DNA from: Syntrophales bacterium
GTDB taxonomy: Bacteria > Desulfobacterota > Syntrophia > Syntrophales > UBA5619
DNA: 6,359 nt
NCBI GenBank assembly: GCA_028712015.1
Contig: JAQTRB010000100.1
Coordinates: 1-6,359, forward strand
Reading direction: 5' to 3'
Shown: one piece after another, positions 1 through 5,904 of the stretch
How the letters are laid out: the number at the start of each line of letters is the position of its first letter
Numbering within the stretch: the stretch's first letter is position 1
The notes under the pieces: model-generated
What the model was told of the DNA's origin: nothing
Database searches by the model: none
The model's input: the letters and a program-made list of their open reading frames with translations, nothing else
Made by a program: the position numbers and the translations under genes

Positions 1-30
1 TCTCCGGAGATTGACGAGGAAGGGATTGAC

Positions 31-52
31 TCCCCGGCCTGCCGGCCGGGGA
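31..52. terminator. GC-rich perfect hairpin, possible terminator of the leftward gene
   Basis: A perfect 9-bp stem is formed by TCCCCGGCC (31-39) and GGCCGGGGA (44-52) around a TGCC tetraloop. It begins 18 nt past the stop codon of the leftward small membrane protein gene, where a terminator would be expected. Neither strand has a run of T after the stem (the minus strand continues GTCAATCC), so it is not a canonical intrinsic terminator. It may instead stabilise the 3' end of the mRNA or act together with Rho. CTCCCCGG (30-37) can alternatively pair with CCGGGGAG (54-61), which excludes the first stem. Confidence 0.4.
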
Positions 53-69
53 ACCGGGGAGGAGTTTCT

Positions 70-345
70 TCAACTGATCAGCGTCTTGAGTGCATCGACC
101 ACGGGTGCGGTGAAGAGGGACACGAAGACGGTATAGAGGGCGAAAGAACCGATCGCCTCGCTCAGGTACAATCGCGGATATCGTTGTTTCAGCGAAAGGA
201 TGATCAGACCGCCCACGATGAGGCAGCCGAGATGAAAATAGGGAAACGCCCCGCCGCTCGTCGCCACGAATTCGGCATAGCTGAAAGAGGACGTCGCGAG
301 GACGACAAAAACCGCCAGTAACGATGTCTGCATGATTTTTTTCAT
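70..345 (-). CDS. Small exported/membrane protein of unknown function (91 aa)
   Basis: Not recognised as a named family. The protein starts MKKIMQTSLLAVFVVLATSS, a typical Sec signal: basic n-region, hydrophobic core, then F-S-Y-A before Glu25 as a likely signal peptidase I site. Two further hydrophobic stretches follow, at about residues 38-51 (GLIIL) and 62-80, separated by a basic hydrophilic loop (KQRYPR). The mature form is therefore probably a two-helix inner-membrane protein of about 67 residues. The start at 345 is chosen because AGGAG (complement of 353-357) lies 7 nt upstream of it; an adjacent ATG at 348 would have only a 4-nt spacer. The gene is read leftward, divergent from the TRAP operon, with a GC-rich hairpin past its stop. 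The good ribosome binding site and clean signal peptide make a real gene likely; function is unknown. Confidence 0.75.
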   Translation of the reverse strand: MKKIMQTSLLAVFVVLATSSFSYAEFVATSGGAFPYFHLGCLIVGGLIILSLKQRYPRLYLSEAIGSFALYTVFVSLFTAPVVDALKTLIS

Positions 346-355
346 CATTTTTCTC

Positions 356-583
356 CTAATCTTCCCGGATATCCGCCATGACTTTCGGCGGCCCGGAAAA
401 CCGGAACGCCCCGGCGTTTCGCCTTTTCAATGAAATATTCATGCCAGAATCGAATTTCCACCGCCTTATTCTCGCTTCTTCATGATAACATACAGAAAAT
501 CTTCGGTTCATCTTTACCGAAACGTTCTCCCTGGGGGATGGGTCTCTGCGAATATTGAACGAAACATTGAACTGTTTTTTCAT
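356..583 (-). CDS. Doubtful 75-aa basic hypothetical ORF
   Basis: An ATG-initiated ORF of 75 codons whose stop (TAG at 358-356) abuts the ribosome binding site of the next leftward gene, a position compatible with a two-gene operon. Against it, no Shine-Dalgarno precedes the ATG (upstream minus-strand bases are pyrimidine-rich). The product is strongly Arg/Lys-rich, with about 12 Arg and no clear domain, signal peptide or membrane segment, and its region is more AT-rich than the neighbouring genes. A 7-8 bp hairpin (403-420) lies inside it. It may simply be part of the intergenic leader of the downstream gene. No function can be proposed. Confidence 0.2.
   Translation of the reverse strand: MKKQFNVSFNIRRDPSPRENVSVKMNRRFSVCYHEEARIRRWKFDSGMNISLKRRNAGAFRFSGPPKVMADIRED
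403..420. repeat. Small inverted repeat (hairpin) in the leftward leader/ORF
   Basis: GGAACGC (403-409) pairs with GCGTTTC (414-420) with one G-U pair and a CCCG loop, giving a stem of seven pairs. It has no T-run on either side, so it is not a convincing terminator. It lies in the transcribed strand upstream of the small membrane protein gene and could be leader structure. Functional meaning is unknown. Confidence 0.3.
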
Positions 584-645
584 AAAATGAAGGAACTGGG
601 CAAGTGCGGTCTATTTGGGCCGTCCGTCGTCCGGCAAATTCCCTG

Positions 646-675
646 TTGACTCCGCCATGATGATTATGCTTTAAG
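646..675 (+). promoter_or_regulatory. Candidate sigma70 extended -10 promoter for the TRAP operon
   Basis: TTGACT (646-651, 5 of 6 matches to TTGACA) is followed after 18 nt by TTTAAG (670-675, 4 of 6 to TATAAT). TGC directly precedes the -10, fitting an extended -10 element. Transcription would start near 682, giving a leader of about 120 nt before the solute-binding-protein gene. The 6-bp inverted half-sites CATGAT (656-661) and ATCATG (686-691) flank the -10, as an operator might. Called by eye; the -10 is imperfect. Confidence 0.4.
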
Positions 676-691
676 TGAATACGTTATCATG
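656..691. promoter_or_regulatory. Candidate operator: inverted half-sites around the -10
   Basis: CATGAT (656-661) and ATCATG (686-691) are perfect inverted copies, with centres 30 bp apart, about three helical turns. They bracket the proposed -10 hexamer. A dimeric regulator bound here would block RNA polymerase, which suits a substrate-inducible transporter operon. Six-base half-sites can arise by chance and no regulator gene is in the window. Confidence 0.2.
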
Positions 692-714
692 AAGCGGCTT
701 CGGTGAGGCTGCTT
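692..714 (+). other. Leader hairpin upstream of the TAXI gene
   Basis: AAGCGGC (692-698) can pair with GCTGCTT (708-714) over seven base pairs including one G-U, leaving a 9-nt loop. It would lie near the 5' end of the transcript made from the proposed promoter at 646-675. No known riboswitch consensus was recognised in the 680-800 leader. Confidence 0.3.
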
Positions 715-764
715 GTCATCGGGACCGGAGAGCCTGTCGGAAAGCGGGGGGATTCATGTCCTAA

Positions 765-788
765 CCAATCAATGAAGTTCCAATCAAT
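765..788 (+). repeat. Perfect 9-bp direct repeat CCAATCAAT before the SBP ribosome binding site
   Basis: CCAATCAAT occurs at 765-773 and again at 780-788, a 15-bp period. The second copy ends 2 nt before the AGGAGG Shine-Dalgarno (791-796) of the TAXI gene. The placement in the translation-initiation region suggests a possible protein or small-RNA binding site controlling translation, but a local duplication without function is also possible. Confidence 0.45.
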
Positions 789-802
789 TAAGGAGGGTCG
801 TT

Positions 803-1753
803 ATGAAAAAGACTTTATTGTTTCTCATGGTATGCTTCATGGTTGCGGGCTTCTCATCGACAGCCGCGGCAGCCGACGTCAAGATGGTCCTGGCAACCGG
901 CGGAACGGCGGGGACCTACTATCCCTTCGGCGGAGCCATGGCCAAGATCTGGAACTCCAAAATTCCCGGGATGAACGTAACCGCCCAGGCGACCGGCGCC
1001 TCGGTGGAAAATGTCCGGCTCGTGAACAAGAAAGAAGCGGAACTGGCCATCGTCCAGAGCGATACGATCGATTTCGCCTTCAATGCCAAGGAAGCCTTCA
1101 AGGAAAAACTGACCAAGATGGCCGTTTTGGCCACACTTTATCCGGAGGTGATCCAGGTGGTCGTCCGGGGGGACAGCAAGATCGACAGCTTCGATGATCT
1201 CAAAGGGATGAAGATCGGCGTCGGCGCTCCGGGCAGCGGCACGGAGGCCAATTTCCGCCAGCTCTCCGACGGCTACGGCCTCAAGAAGGGGGACGCGAAG
1301 GAGCAGTACCTCTCCTTCGCCGAGAGCGCCGAGCAGTTCAAGGACAAGCACATCGACGCCTTCGTCGTTACGGCGGGCATTCCGAACGCAGCGATCATGG
1401 ACATCGGCACCCAGCACAGCGTCCGGATCATCAACATCGCCGACGACAAGGCCGCTCTCATCACCAAAAAGTACCCCTTCCTGAGCCCGTTCACGATTCC
1501 GGCCAACACGTACAAGGGGCAGACCAATGCGATCAAGACCCTGGCCGTGAACGCCGTCCTCATCATCAGCACGGAAATGAAGGATGACGTGGCATATAAC
1601 ATCGTCAAGACCCTGTTCGAGAACCAGAATGATCTCGCCATGGCCCATGCCAAGGGAAAAGAGCTCAACTTGAAGACGGCCGCTTCCGGCGTCTCGATCC
1701 CGTTCCATCCGGGTGCGGTGAAGTATTACAAGGAAAAGGGCCTGATGAAATAA
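803..1753 (+). CDS. TAXI-family TRAP transporter solute-binding protein
   Basis: The periplasmic receptor of a TRAP importer: it binds the solute and hands it to the fused permease encoded two genes downstream. The 316-aa length is usual for the family. Residues 1-24 form a Sec signal peptide (MKK start, hydrophobic core, AAAA before Asp25). The mature N-terminus carries the TAXI hallmark ATGGTAGTYYPFGGAMA (31-47), then TGASVENV (64-71), ELAIVQSD (80-87), IGVGAPGSGTE (138-148) and a C-terminal PFHPGAVKYYKEKG (300-313), all typical positions for this family. The ATG at 803 is fixed by AGGAGG at 791-796 with 6-nt spacing. It is the first gene of the operon, 18 nt from the DUF1850 start. Known TAXI proteins bind glutamate, other amino acids or dicarboxylates such as 2-oxoglutarate; the ligand here cannot be read from the sequence. 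Confidence 0.95.
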   Translation: MKKTLLFLMVCFMVAGFSSTAAAADVKMVLATGGTAGTYYPFGGAMAKIWNSKIPGMNVTAQATGASVENVRLVNKKEAELAIVQSDTIDFAFNAKEAFKEKLTKMAVLATLYPEVIQVVVRGDSKIDSFDDLKGMKIGVGAPGSGTEANFRQLSDGYGLKKGDAKEQYLSFAESAEQFKDKHIDAFVVTAGIPNAAIMDIGTQHSVRIINIADDKAALITKKYPFLSPFTIPANTYKGQTNAIKTLAVNAVLIISTEMKDDVAYNIVKTLFENQNDLAMAHAKGKELNLKTAASGVSIPFHPGAVKYYKEKGLMK

Positions 1754-1771
1754 TTGCGGAGGAATCGAGGG

Positions 1772-2323
1772 ATGGACGGCCACACTTCCCATCTTCTCTT
1801 CTCCGTTTTAATGAACGGCCTGAAAAGAATCATGCCGGCGGCGATTGTCACGGGCGCCGTCGGCGTGATTGTGTTCTTTTGGATCCCCTCCCAGACCGTA
1901 TTGGTCGTCACGTCCGCATCGGGAAAAACGGCGCTGTGCGCGCGGATGAGTGACGGAGAGGAATGGATGATTTCCTACACCCACTCGGTCAACCGGAGGC
2001 CGGTGTACGACTTCCTGCGAGTCGAGGGGAACGGTCTCCGGATCCTCCGCTCCCGGTATGATGCCTTCGGGGCCGGCATGCCCGAAACCTCCACGCCGGA
2101 CAACCCTCTTCGTGTCGGACCGGACGGCTGGCTCGAATACACGGTCAACCGCTCCGTACCCGATCTGACAATCTTTGTGGGGCGGGTGGCCGGCCATGCT
2201 CTGCAGATCAAAGGACGAAACATCCCCTTCATTTCCCTGGCCGAACCGGGGAAATCCCTTCGGTTTTTTGTGGAAAAGAGGTCGTTGTATCGGACTTTCA
2301 AAGGCGGGTGCGTATGGAAATGA
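1772..2323 (+). CDS. DUF1850 membrane-anchored accessory protein of the TRAP system
   Basis: A 183-aa protein of the DUF1850 family, often encoded beside TAXI binding proteins and fused TRAP permeases; its biochemical role is not established. One hydrophobic segment (about 21-40, preceded by KR) should anchor it in the inner membrane with the rest in the periplasm. Family signatures are visible: SYTHSV (68-73) followed by RRPVYDFLRV, then RYDAFGAGMPE (95-105), a GWLEYT stretch (119-124) and IFVGRVAGHAL (134-144) near the end. The ATG at 1772 is preferred over an in-frame TTG at 1754 because GGAGGA (1758-1763) lies 8 nt upstream. Its end overlaps the permease start, so the two are likely translationally coupled. 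An accessory role in binding-protein docking or permease assembly is inference. Confidence 0.88.
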   Translation: MDGHTSHLLFSVLMNGLKRIMPAAIVTGAVGVIVFFWIPSQTVLVVTSASGKTALCARMSDGEEWMISYTHSVNRRPVYDFLRVEGNGLRILRSRYDAFGAGMPETSTPDNPLRVGPDGWLEYTVNRSVPDLTIFVGRVAGHALQIKGRNIPFISLAEPGKSLRFFVEKRSLYRTFKGGCVWK

Positions 2324-4326
2324 ATAAAGATCGGCAGCCGAAGGACGGACAGCCGTCGGCAGGACTCACCGGCAGCACCGGGGAGGTCATCCCCGAAGTC
2401 TCCCAAGAGGAACTGGAAGCCCTTCTGAAGAAGGTCGACAAAGAGTCTACATTCCGAAAACTTGTCGGCTTCGATCACTGGCTGGTCTTCTGGATCGCCG
2501 TAGCCTTTTCTTGCTTCCACGTCTATACGGCAATGTTCGGAATGCTTCCCGCCCAGATGCAGCGATCGGTTCACCTCTCCTTTGCCTTTGCGCTGGTTTT
2601 CCTGCTCTACCCGTTGACCACGAAAAAAACGCTCAACAATCTGAAGTGGTACAATTATCTGTTCGCCGCTTTCGCGGTCTATGTCGGGAGTTACATGACC
2701 ATCCATTACACCCGGATCATGGAGGCCGGCGGCGACTATGCCCAAATGGACTACATCGTCGGCGCCGTCGGGGTGCTGCTGACGCTGGAAGCGGCCCGCC
2801 GCGTCGTGGGGCTGCCCATCGTGATCATCGCGAGCACGTTTCTCGCGTACTCCTATTTCGGTCCCTATTTCCCGGGATTCCTCGCGCACCGGGGATATTC
2901 GATCCAGCGGATCGTCTCCCACATGTACTTCACGACGGAAGGGATCCTCGGCATTCCGCTGGGGGTTTCGGCATCGTTCATCTTCCTGTTCATCCTCTTC
3001 GGCGCCTTTCTGGAAAAGACGGGGATCGGCAAACTCTTCATCGACATCGCCGATGCCATCGCCGGCTGGGCCGCCGGCGGCCCGGCCAAGGTGGCCGTGA
3101 TCACCAGCGCGCTGGAAGGGACCATCTCCGGCAGCTCCGTTGCCAACACCGTCGGATCGGGAAGCTTCACCATCCCGATGATGAAGAAACTCGGTTACCG
3201 GCCGGAATTCGCCGCCGCCGTCGAGGCGGCCGCGTCGACGGGCGGCCAGATCATGCCCCCGATCATGGGCGCCGCCGCGTTCCTGATCGCCGAATTCACC
3301 AACACCCCCTATATCGAGATCGCCAAGGCCGCCGCGATTCCGGCGTGCCTTTATTTTTTCGGCATCTTCATCGAGGTGCACTTCGAGGCCAAGCGGTGCG
3401 GACTCAAGGGGATGAGCCGCGACCAGTTGCCCAAAATAGCGGAGGTCCTGTTGAAGCGAGGGCATCTCTTCGTCCCGTTGGTCGCGATCATCTATGTGCT
3501 GGTCGAAGGCTACACCCCGTCTTTCGCCGCCCTGGTCGGCCTGGGGCTGTCGATCGTCGCGGGGATGATCACGAAGGCCACCCGGATGAGCCCCTGGGAT
3601 ATCATTACGGCTCTTCAGGCGGGCGCCCGCGGGGCGGTCGGCGTCGCCATGGCCTGCGCTACGGCGGGGATCATCGTCGGCGTCGTCACGCTGACGGGGA
3701 TCGGCCTGAAGATGGCCAACGGCCTCGTCGAAATCGCCGGTGGAAATCTCTTTTTCACGCTGGTCTTCACGATGATCACCTCGATCATTCTGGGCATGGG
3801 CGTCCCGACGACGGCCAACTACGTCATCACCTCCACGATCGCGGCCCCGGCCATCATGATGCTGGGAGTACCGATTCTGGCGGCCCATCTTTTCGTTTTT
3901 TACTTCGGGATCGTCGCGGACATCACCCCACCGGTGGCCTTGGCGGCCTACGCCGGTTCGGGTATCGCCAAATCCAATCCATTCTGGACAGGGGTGACGG
4001 CCACCAAGCTCGCCATCGGGGCCTTTATCGTGCCTTACATCTTTGTCTTCAACCCGGCAATGGTTCTGATCGGGACCACACCCCTGCTACTCACGATGAA
4101 CCTCGTGACCGCCTGTTTGGGCATGCTGGGCGTCGGAATCGCGATGATCGGATTCTGTCTCGCCGACATGAGATGGTGGGAGCGGATCTGTTTTGCCGCG
4201 GGGGGCTTGATGCTGATTGATCCGTCGCTCACGACCGATCTGGTCGGCATCCTCTTGTTGTCGCTCGGGTTCTTAAATCAATGGCGCATCCTCAGGCTGA
4301 CAAAGCGGACCGTGCAGAGCGGTTGA
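2314..4326 (+). CDS. TRAP transporter fused permease (DctQ-like + DctM), TAXI type
   Basis: The inner-membrane permease of a TRAP importer, normally driven by a sodium or proton gradient. In this 670-aa protein the small DctQ-like and large DctM subunits are one chain. A hydrophilic acidic N-terminus (about 1-54) precedes a four-helix DctQ-like part (about 55-185) and the DctM part (about 155-600). Hallmarks include EGTISGSSVANTVGSGSFTI (268-287), GGQIMPPIMGAAAF (310-323), GMGVPTTANYV (494-504) and FGIVADITPPVALAAYAGSG (531-550), the two pseudo-repeated glycine/proline hairpins that form the substrate and cation sites. More helices follow to residue 657. ATG 2314 is chosen (AAGG at 2301-2304, 9 nt upstream); GTG 2308 and ATG 2320, the latter giving an ATGA overlap, are alternatives. 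It overlaps the DUF1850 gene by 10 nt. Confidence 0.95.
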   Translation: MEMNKDRQPKDGQPSAGLTGSTGEVIPEVSQEELEALLKKVDKESTFRKLVGFDHWLVFWIAVAFSCFHVYTAMFGMLPAQMQRSVHLSFAFALVFLLYPLTTKKTLNNLKWYNYLFAAFAVYVGSYMTIHYTRIMEAGGDYAQMDYIVGAVGVLLTLEAARRVVGLPIVIIASTFLAYSYFGPYFPGFLAHRGYSIQRIVSHMYFTTEGILGIPLGVSASFIFLFILFGAFLEKTGIGKLFIDIADAIAGWAAGGPAKVAVITSALEGTISGSSVANTVGSGSFTIPMMKKLGYRPEFAAAVEAAASTGGQIMPPIMGAAAFLIAEFTNTPYIEIAKAAAIPACLYFFGIFIEVHFEAKRCGLKGMSRDQLPKIAEVLLKRGHLFVPLVAIIYVLVEGYTPSFAALVGLGLSIVAGMITKATRMSPWDIITALQAGARGAVGVAMACATAGIIVGVVTLTGIGLKMANGLVEIAGGNLFFTLVFTMITSIILGMGVPTTANYVITSTIAAPAIMMLGVPILAAHLFVFYFGIVADITPPVALAAYAGSGIAKSNPFWTGVTATKLAIGAFIVPYIFVFNPAMVLIGTTPLLLTMNLVTACLGMLGVGIAMIGFCLADMRWWERICFAAGGLMLIDPSLTTDLVGILLLSLGFLNQWRILRLTKRTVQSG

Positions 4327-4352
4327 ACACCCACGGGGAAAACCGTTTGTTC

Positions 4353-4362
4353 CGTTCGAACG
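4353..4362. repeat. 10-bp perfect palindrome in the permease-dehydrogenase gap
   Basis: CGTTCGAACG is a perfect palindrome in the 82-nt gap between the permease stop and the dehydrogenase start. No T-rich tail or convincing promoter accompanies it, so transcription probably continues from the transporter genes. It could be a small operator, or chance. Confidence 0.2.
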
Positions 4363-4408
4363 AGACGACGCATCGAAATGAAATCAAATGCAAGAGGGGG
4401 ACCTACCG

Positions 4409-5413
4409 ATGAAAACTGAAAAAATCCGGGTGATTCATTACGGCCTCGGGCCGATCGGTCTGGCCACGGCGAAACTGGTCTTGACGAAATCGGATATGGA
4501 GATCGTCGGGGCCGTGGATATCGCGAAGGATATGGTGGGCAGAGACCTCGGCGAAATCCTGGGAACGCAGGCCCTCGGCGTCCACGTCACCGACAACGCC
4601 GAGCGCCTCTTCGCCAAGGTGCCGGCCGATGTGGTCGTCCATACGGCCGGTTCGCGGCTGAAGCGGGTTGTCGGCCAGGTGGAAGAAATCCTCCGGGGAG
4701 GGAAGAACCTCGTTTCCTCGGCGGAAGAGCTCCTCTTCGCCGTACCGGAAAATGCCGATGCCGCCGCAAAAATCGACAAGCTGGCCAGGGAAATGGGCGT
4801 TACGGTCGTGGGAACGGGCGTCAATCCGGGTTTCGTCATGGACGCGCTACCGCTTACGTTGACCGGCGTCTGCGCGGAGGTCCGGGAGGTCCATGTGGAA
4901 CGGGTCGTCGACGCCGGCACGCGCCGCTACCCGCTCCAGCGAAAGATCGGAGCGGGAATGACGCCGGAGCTGTTCCGGCAGAAGGTCGCCGAAAAGGCGA
5001 TGGGGCATGTCGGCCTCCGGGAGTCGCTCCATCTGATCGCCGATCGCCTGCATTTCGTTCTCGACGACATTCGCGAGACCGTTGAACCGGTGATCGCCGA
5101 AAAACCTCTCAAAACAAATTATTTCGAGCTGAAGCCCGGAGACGTCGCGGGCATCCGAAACATCGGCGAGGGCTTCCGGGAAGGGAAAAAGATCGTTACG
5201 CTGGACCTGCGGATGTATATCGGGGCGGAGAATCCCCATGATTCGATCCGAATCGTCGGAACTCCCGATTTGAGCCTGCGGATTGAAGGGGGCGTGGCCG
5301 GCGATCAAGCAACGGCCGCCATCCTCGTCAATTCCGTCCCGGCCGTGATTGCCGCGGCCCCGGGACTGTGCACGGTTAAGGACCTGCCGGCGCCCTGGTG
5401 TCATCAGGCCTGA
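4409..5413 (+). CDS. NAD(P)-dependent dehydrogenase, 2,4-diaminopentanoate dehydrogenase / DapB-like family
   Basis: A 334-aa cytoplasmic Rossmann-fold enzyme. The N-terminus IRVIHYGLGPIG (6-17) carries the dinucleotide-binding GxGxxG, followed by EIVGAVDI (31-38), DVVVHTAGS (74-82) and NLVSSAEELLF (100-110), the DapB-N-like part. GTGVNPGFVMD (135-145) and the C-terminal GGVAGDQATAAILVNSVPAV (294-313) with APGLCTVKDLPAP match the family that includes 2,4-diaminopentanoate dehydrogenase (Ord, ornithine degradation). Many annotated members have other, unknown substrates, so the exact reaction is open and no symbol is given. ATG 4409 is preferred to ATG 4388 because GAGGGGG (4394-4400) sits 8 nt upstream. 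It lies 82 nt after the permease gene on the same strand; its substrate may be, or derive from, the solute imported by the TRAP system. Other ornithine-pathway genes are absent from the window. Confidence 0.82.
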   Translation: MKTEKIRVIHYGLGPIGLATAKLVLTKSDMEIVGAVDIAKDMVGRDLGEILGTQALGVHVTDNAERLFAKVPADVVVHTAGSRLKRVVGQVEEILRGGKNLVSSAEELLFAVPENADAAAKIDKLAREMGVTVVGTGVNPGFVMDALPLTLTGVCAEVREVHVERVVDAGTRRYPLQRKIGAGMTPELFRQKVAEKAMGHVGLRESLHLIADRLHFVLDDIRETVEPVIAEKPLKTNYFELKPGDVAGIRNIGEGFREGKKIVTLDLRMYIGAENPHDSIRIVGTPDLSLRIEGGVAGDQATAAILVNSVPAVIAAAPGLCTVKDLPAPWCHQA

Positions 5414-5450
5414 GAGAAGGAGCGGACATTCGGTAACCCGCGAAGAAATT

Positions 5451-5468
5451 CTCCGCTCCCGAGCGGGG
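5451..5468. other. Hairpin between the dehydrogenase and zinc-ribbon genes
   Basis: CTCCGCT (5451-5457) pairs with AGCGGGG (5462-5468) around CCCG, seven pairs including one G-U. It starts 38 nt after the dehydrogenase stop. No T-run follows, so termination is uncertain; it may attenuate read-through or stabilise the upstream mRNA end. A GTG codon at 5470 sits directly beyond the stem, which argues against that codon being the zinc-ribbon start. Confidence 0.3.
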
Positions 5469-5517
5469 AGTGATCAGGATCGATCGTTTGCCCGCCGCCG
5501 GGACTGGAGATGATGCA

Positions 5518-5850
5518 TTGCTGAAGATCCGTTGTTCCGACTGCCTGAGGGATTTCATCTGGACGGACGAGATGCCGGTCCGAGGAAAATGCCCGAATCC
5601 GGACTGCGACGGCGAGTACGATGTCCACGCTGCGCTGCGGAAAAACCTTGAAACGCGGGAACCCGCCGTCGCGCGAACCCTTCTCTGCCCGGCCTGCGGC
5701 GGACCGATCCGCTCCCGCTGGACGATCTGCGGCGGTTGCGGCCGGATCGTCGCCGGCGCCCGGGCCTTCCGGAAGCGGCACCTGATCGTCCTGACGGCCG
5801 TCGCGCTCTTGTTTCTCTCCCTCATCATCCGTGTCTGGCTCCACTTTTAG
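5518..5850 (+). CDS. Small tail-anchored double zinc-ribbon protein
   Basis: A 110-aa protein with two cysteine quartets and a C-terminal membrane segment. The first ribbon is C6-x2-C9 with C25-x4-C30 (KCPNPDC); the second is C57-x2-C60 (CPACGG) with C71-x2-C74 (CGGCG). A basic RKRH is followed by a hydrophobic helix (about 89-105) and only five residues more, so it should be tail-anchored with the zinc ribbons in the cytoplasm. TTG 5518 is preferred because GGAG (5506-5509) is 8 nt upstream and the first ribbon starts at once; TTG 5488 (AGGA 8 nt upstream) and GTG 5470 (no spaced ribosome binding site) would add 10 or 16 residues. No catalytic domain is present; metal binding is inferred and function is unknown. 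It follows the dehydrogenase gene by 104 nt on the same strand. Confidence 0.7.
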   Translation: MLKIRCSDCLRDFIWTDEMPVRGKCPNPDCDGEYDVHAALRKNLETREPAVARTLLCPACGGPIRSRWTICGGCGRIVAGARAFRKRHLIVLTAVALLFLSLIIRVWLHF

Positions 5851-5904
5851 CCCAAAACCGCAACGTTGCTCCCAATGCAAGGCATCAGGAACACTTTAGG
5901 CATC

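Noticed and set aside
680..800. Possible riboswitch in the leader of the TAXI gene
   Set aside because: The GGAGAG-like stretch near 727-732 recalled a glycine riboswitch, but the other conserved blocks and paired helices of that or any other class were not found.
703..1197. 164-codon plus-strand frame overlapping the start of the TAXI gene
   Set aside because: It lacks a ribosome binding site, is low-complexity Gly/Arg-rich, and overlaps the strongly supported binding-protein gene in another frame.
854..1792. 312-codon minus-strand frame opposite the TAXI gene
   Set aside because: Antisense shadow; the product has no signal peptide or family motif.
1975..3888. 637-codon open frame on the minus strand across the DUF1850 and permease genes
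   Set aside because: It is antisense to two clearly recognised genes, its product is rich in Asp, Arg, Gly and His with no membrane or domain pattern, and long antisense frames are expected opposite C/G-ending codons.
2511..4220. 569-codon plus-strand frame inside the permease gene
   Set aside because: A shifted-frame shadow of the permease; the Arg/Gly/His-rich product has no recognisable motif, whereas the main frame has all TRAP hallmarks.
4847..5404. 185-codon minus-strand frame opposite the dehydrogenase gene
   Set aside because: Antisense to a gene with clear Rossmann and family motifs; no ribosome binding site or domain seen.
5451..5470. Intrinsic terminator after the dehydrogenase gene
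   Set aside because: The stem is short and is followed by TGATCAGGATC rather than a T-run, so it is listed only as a hairpin.
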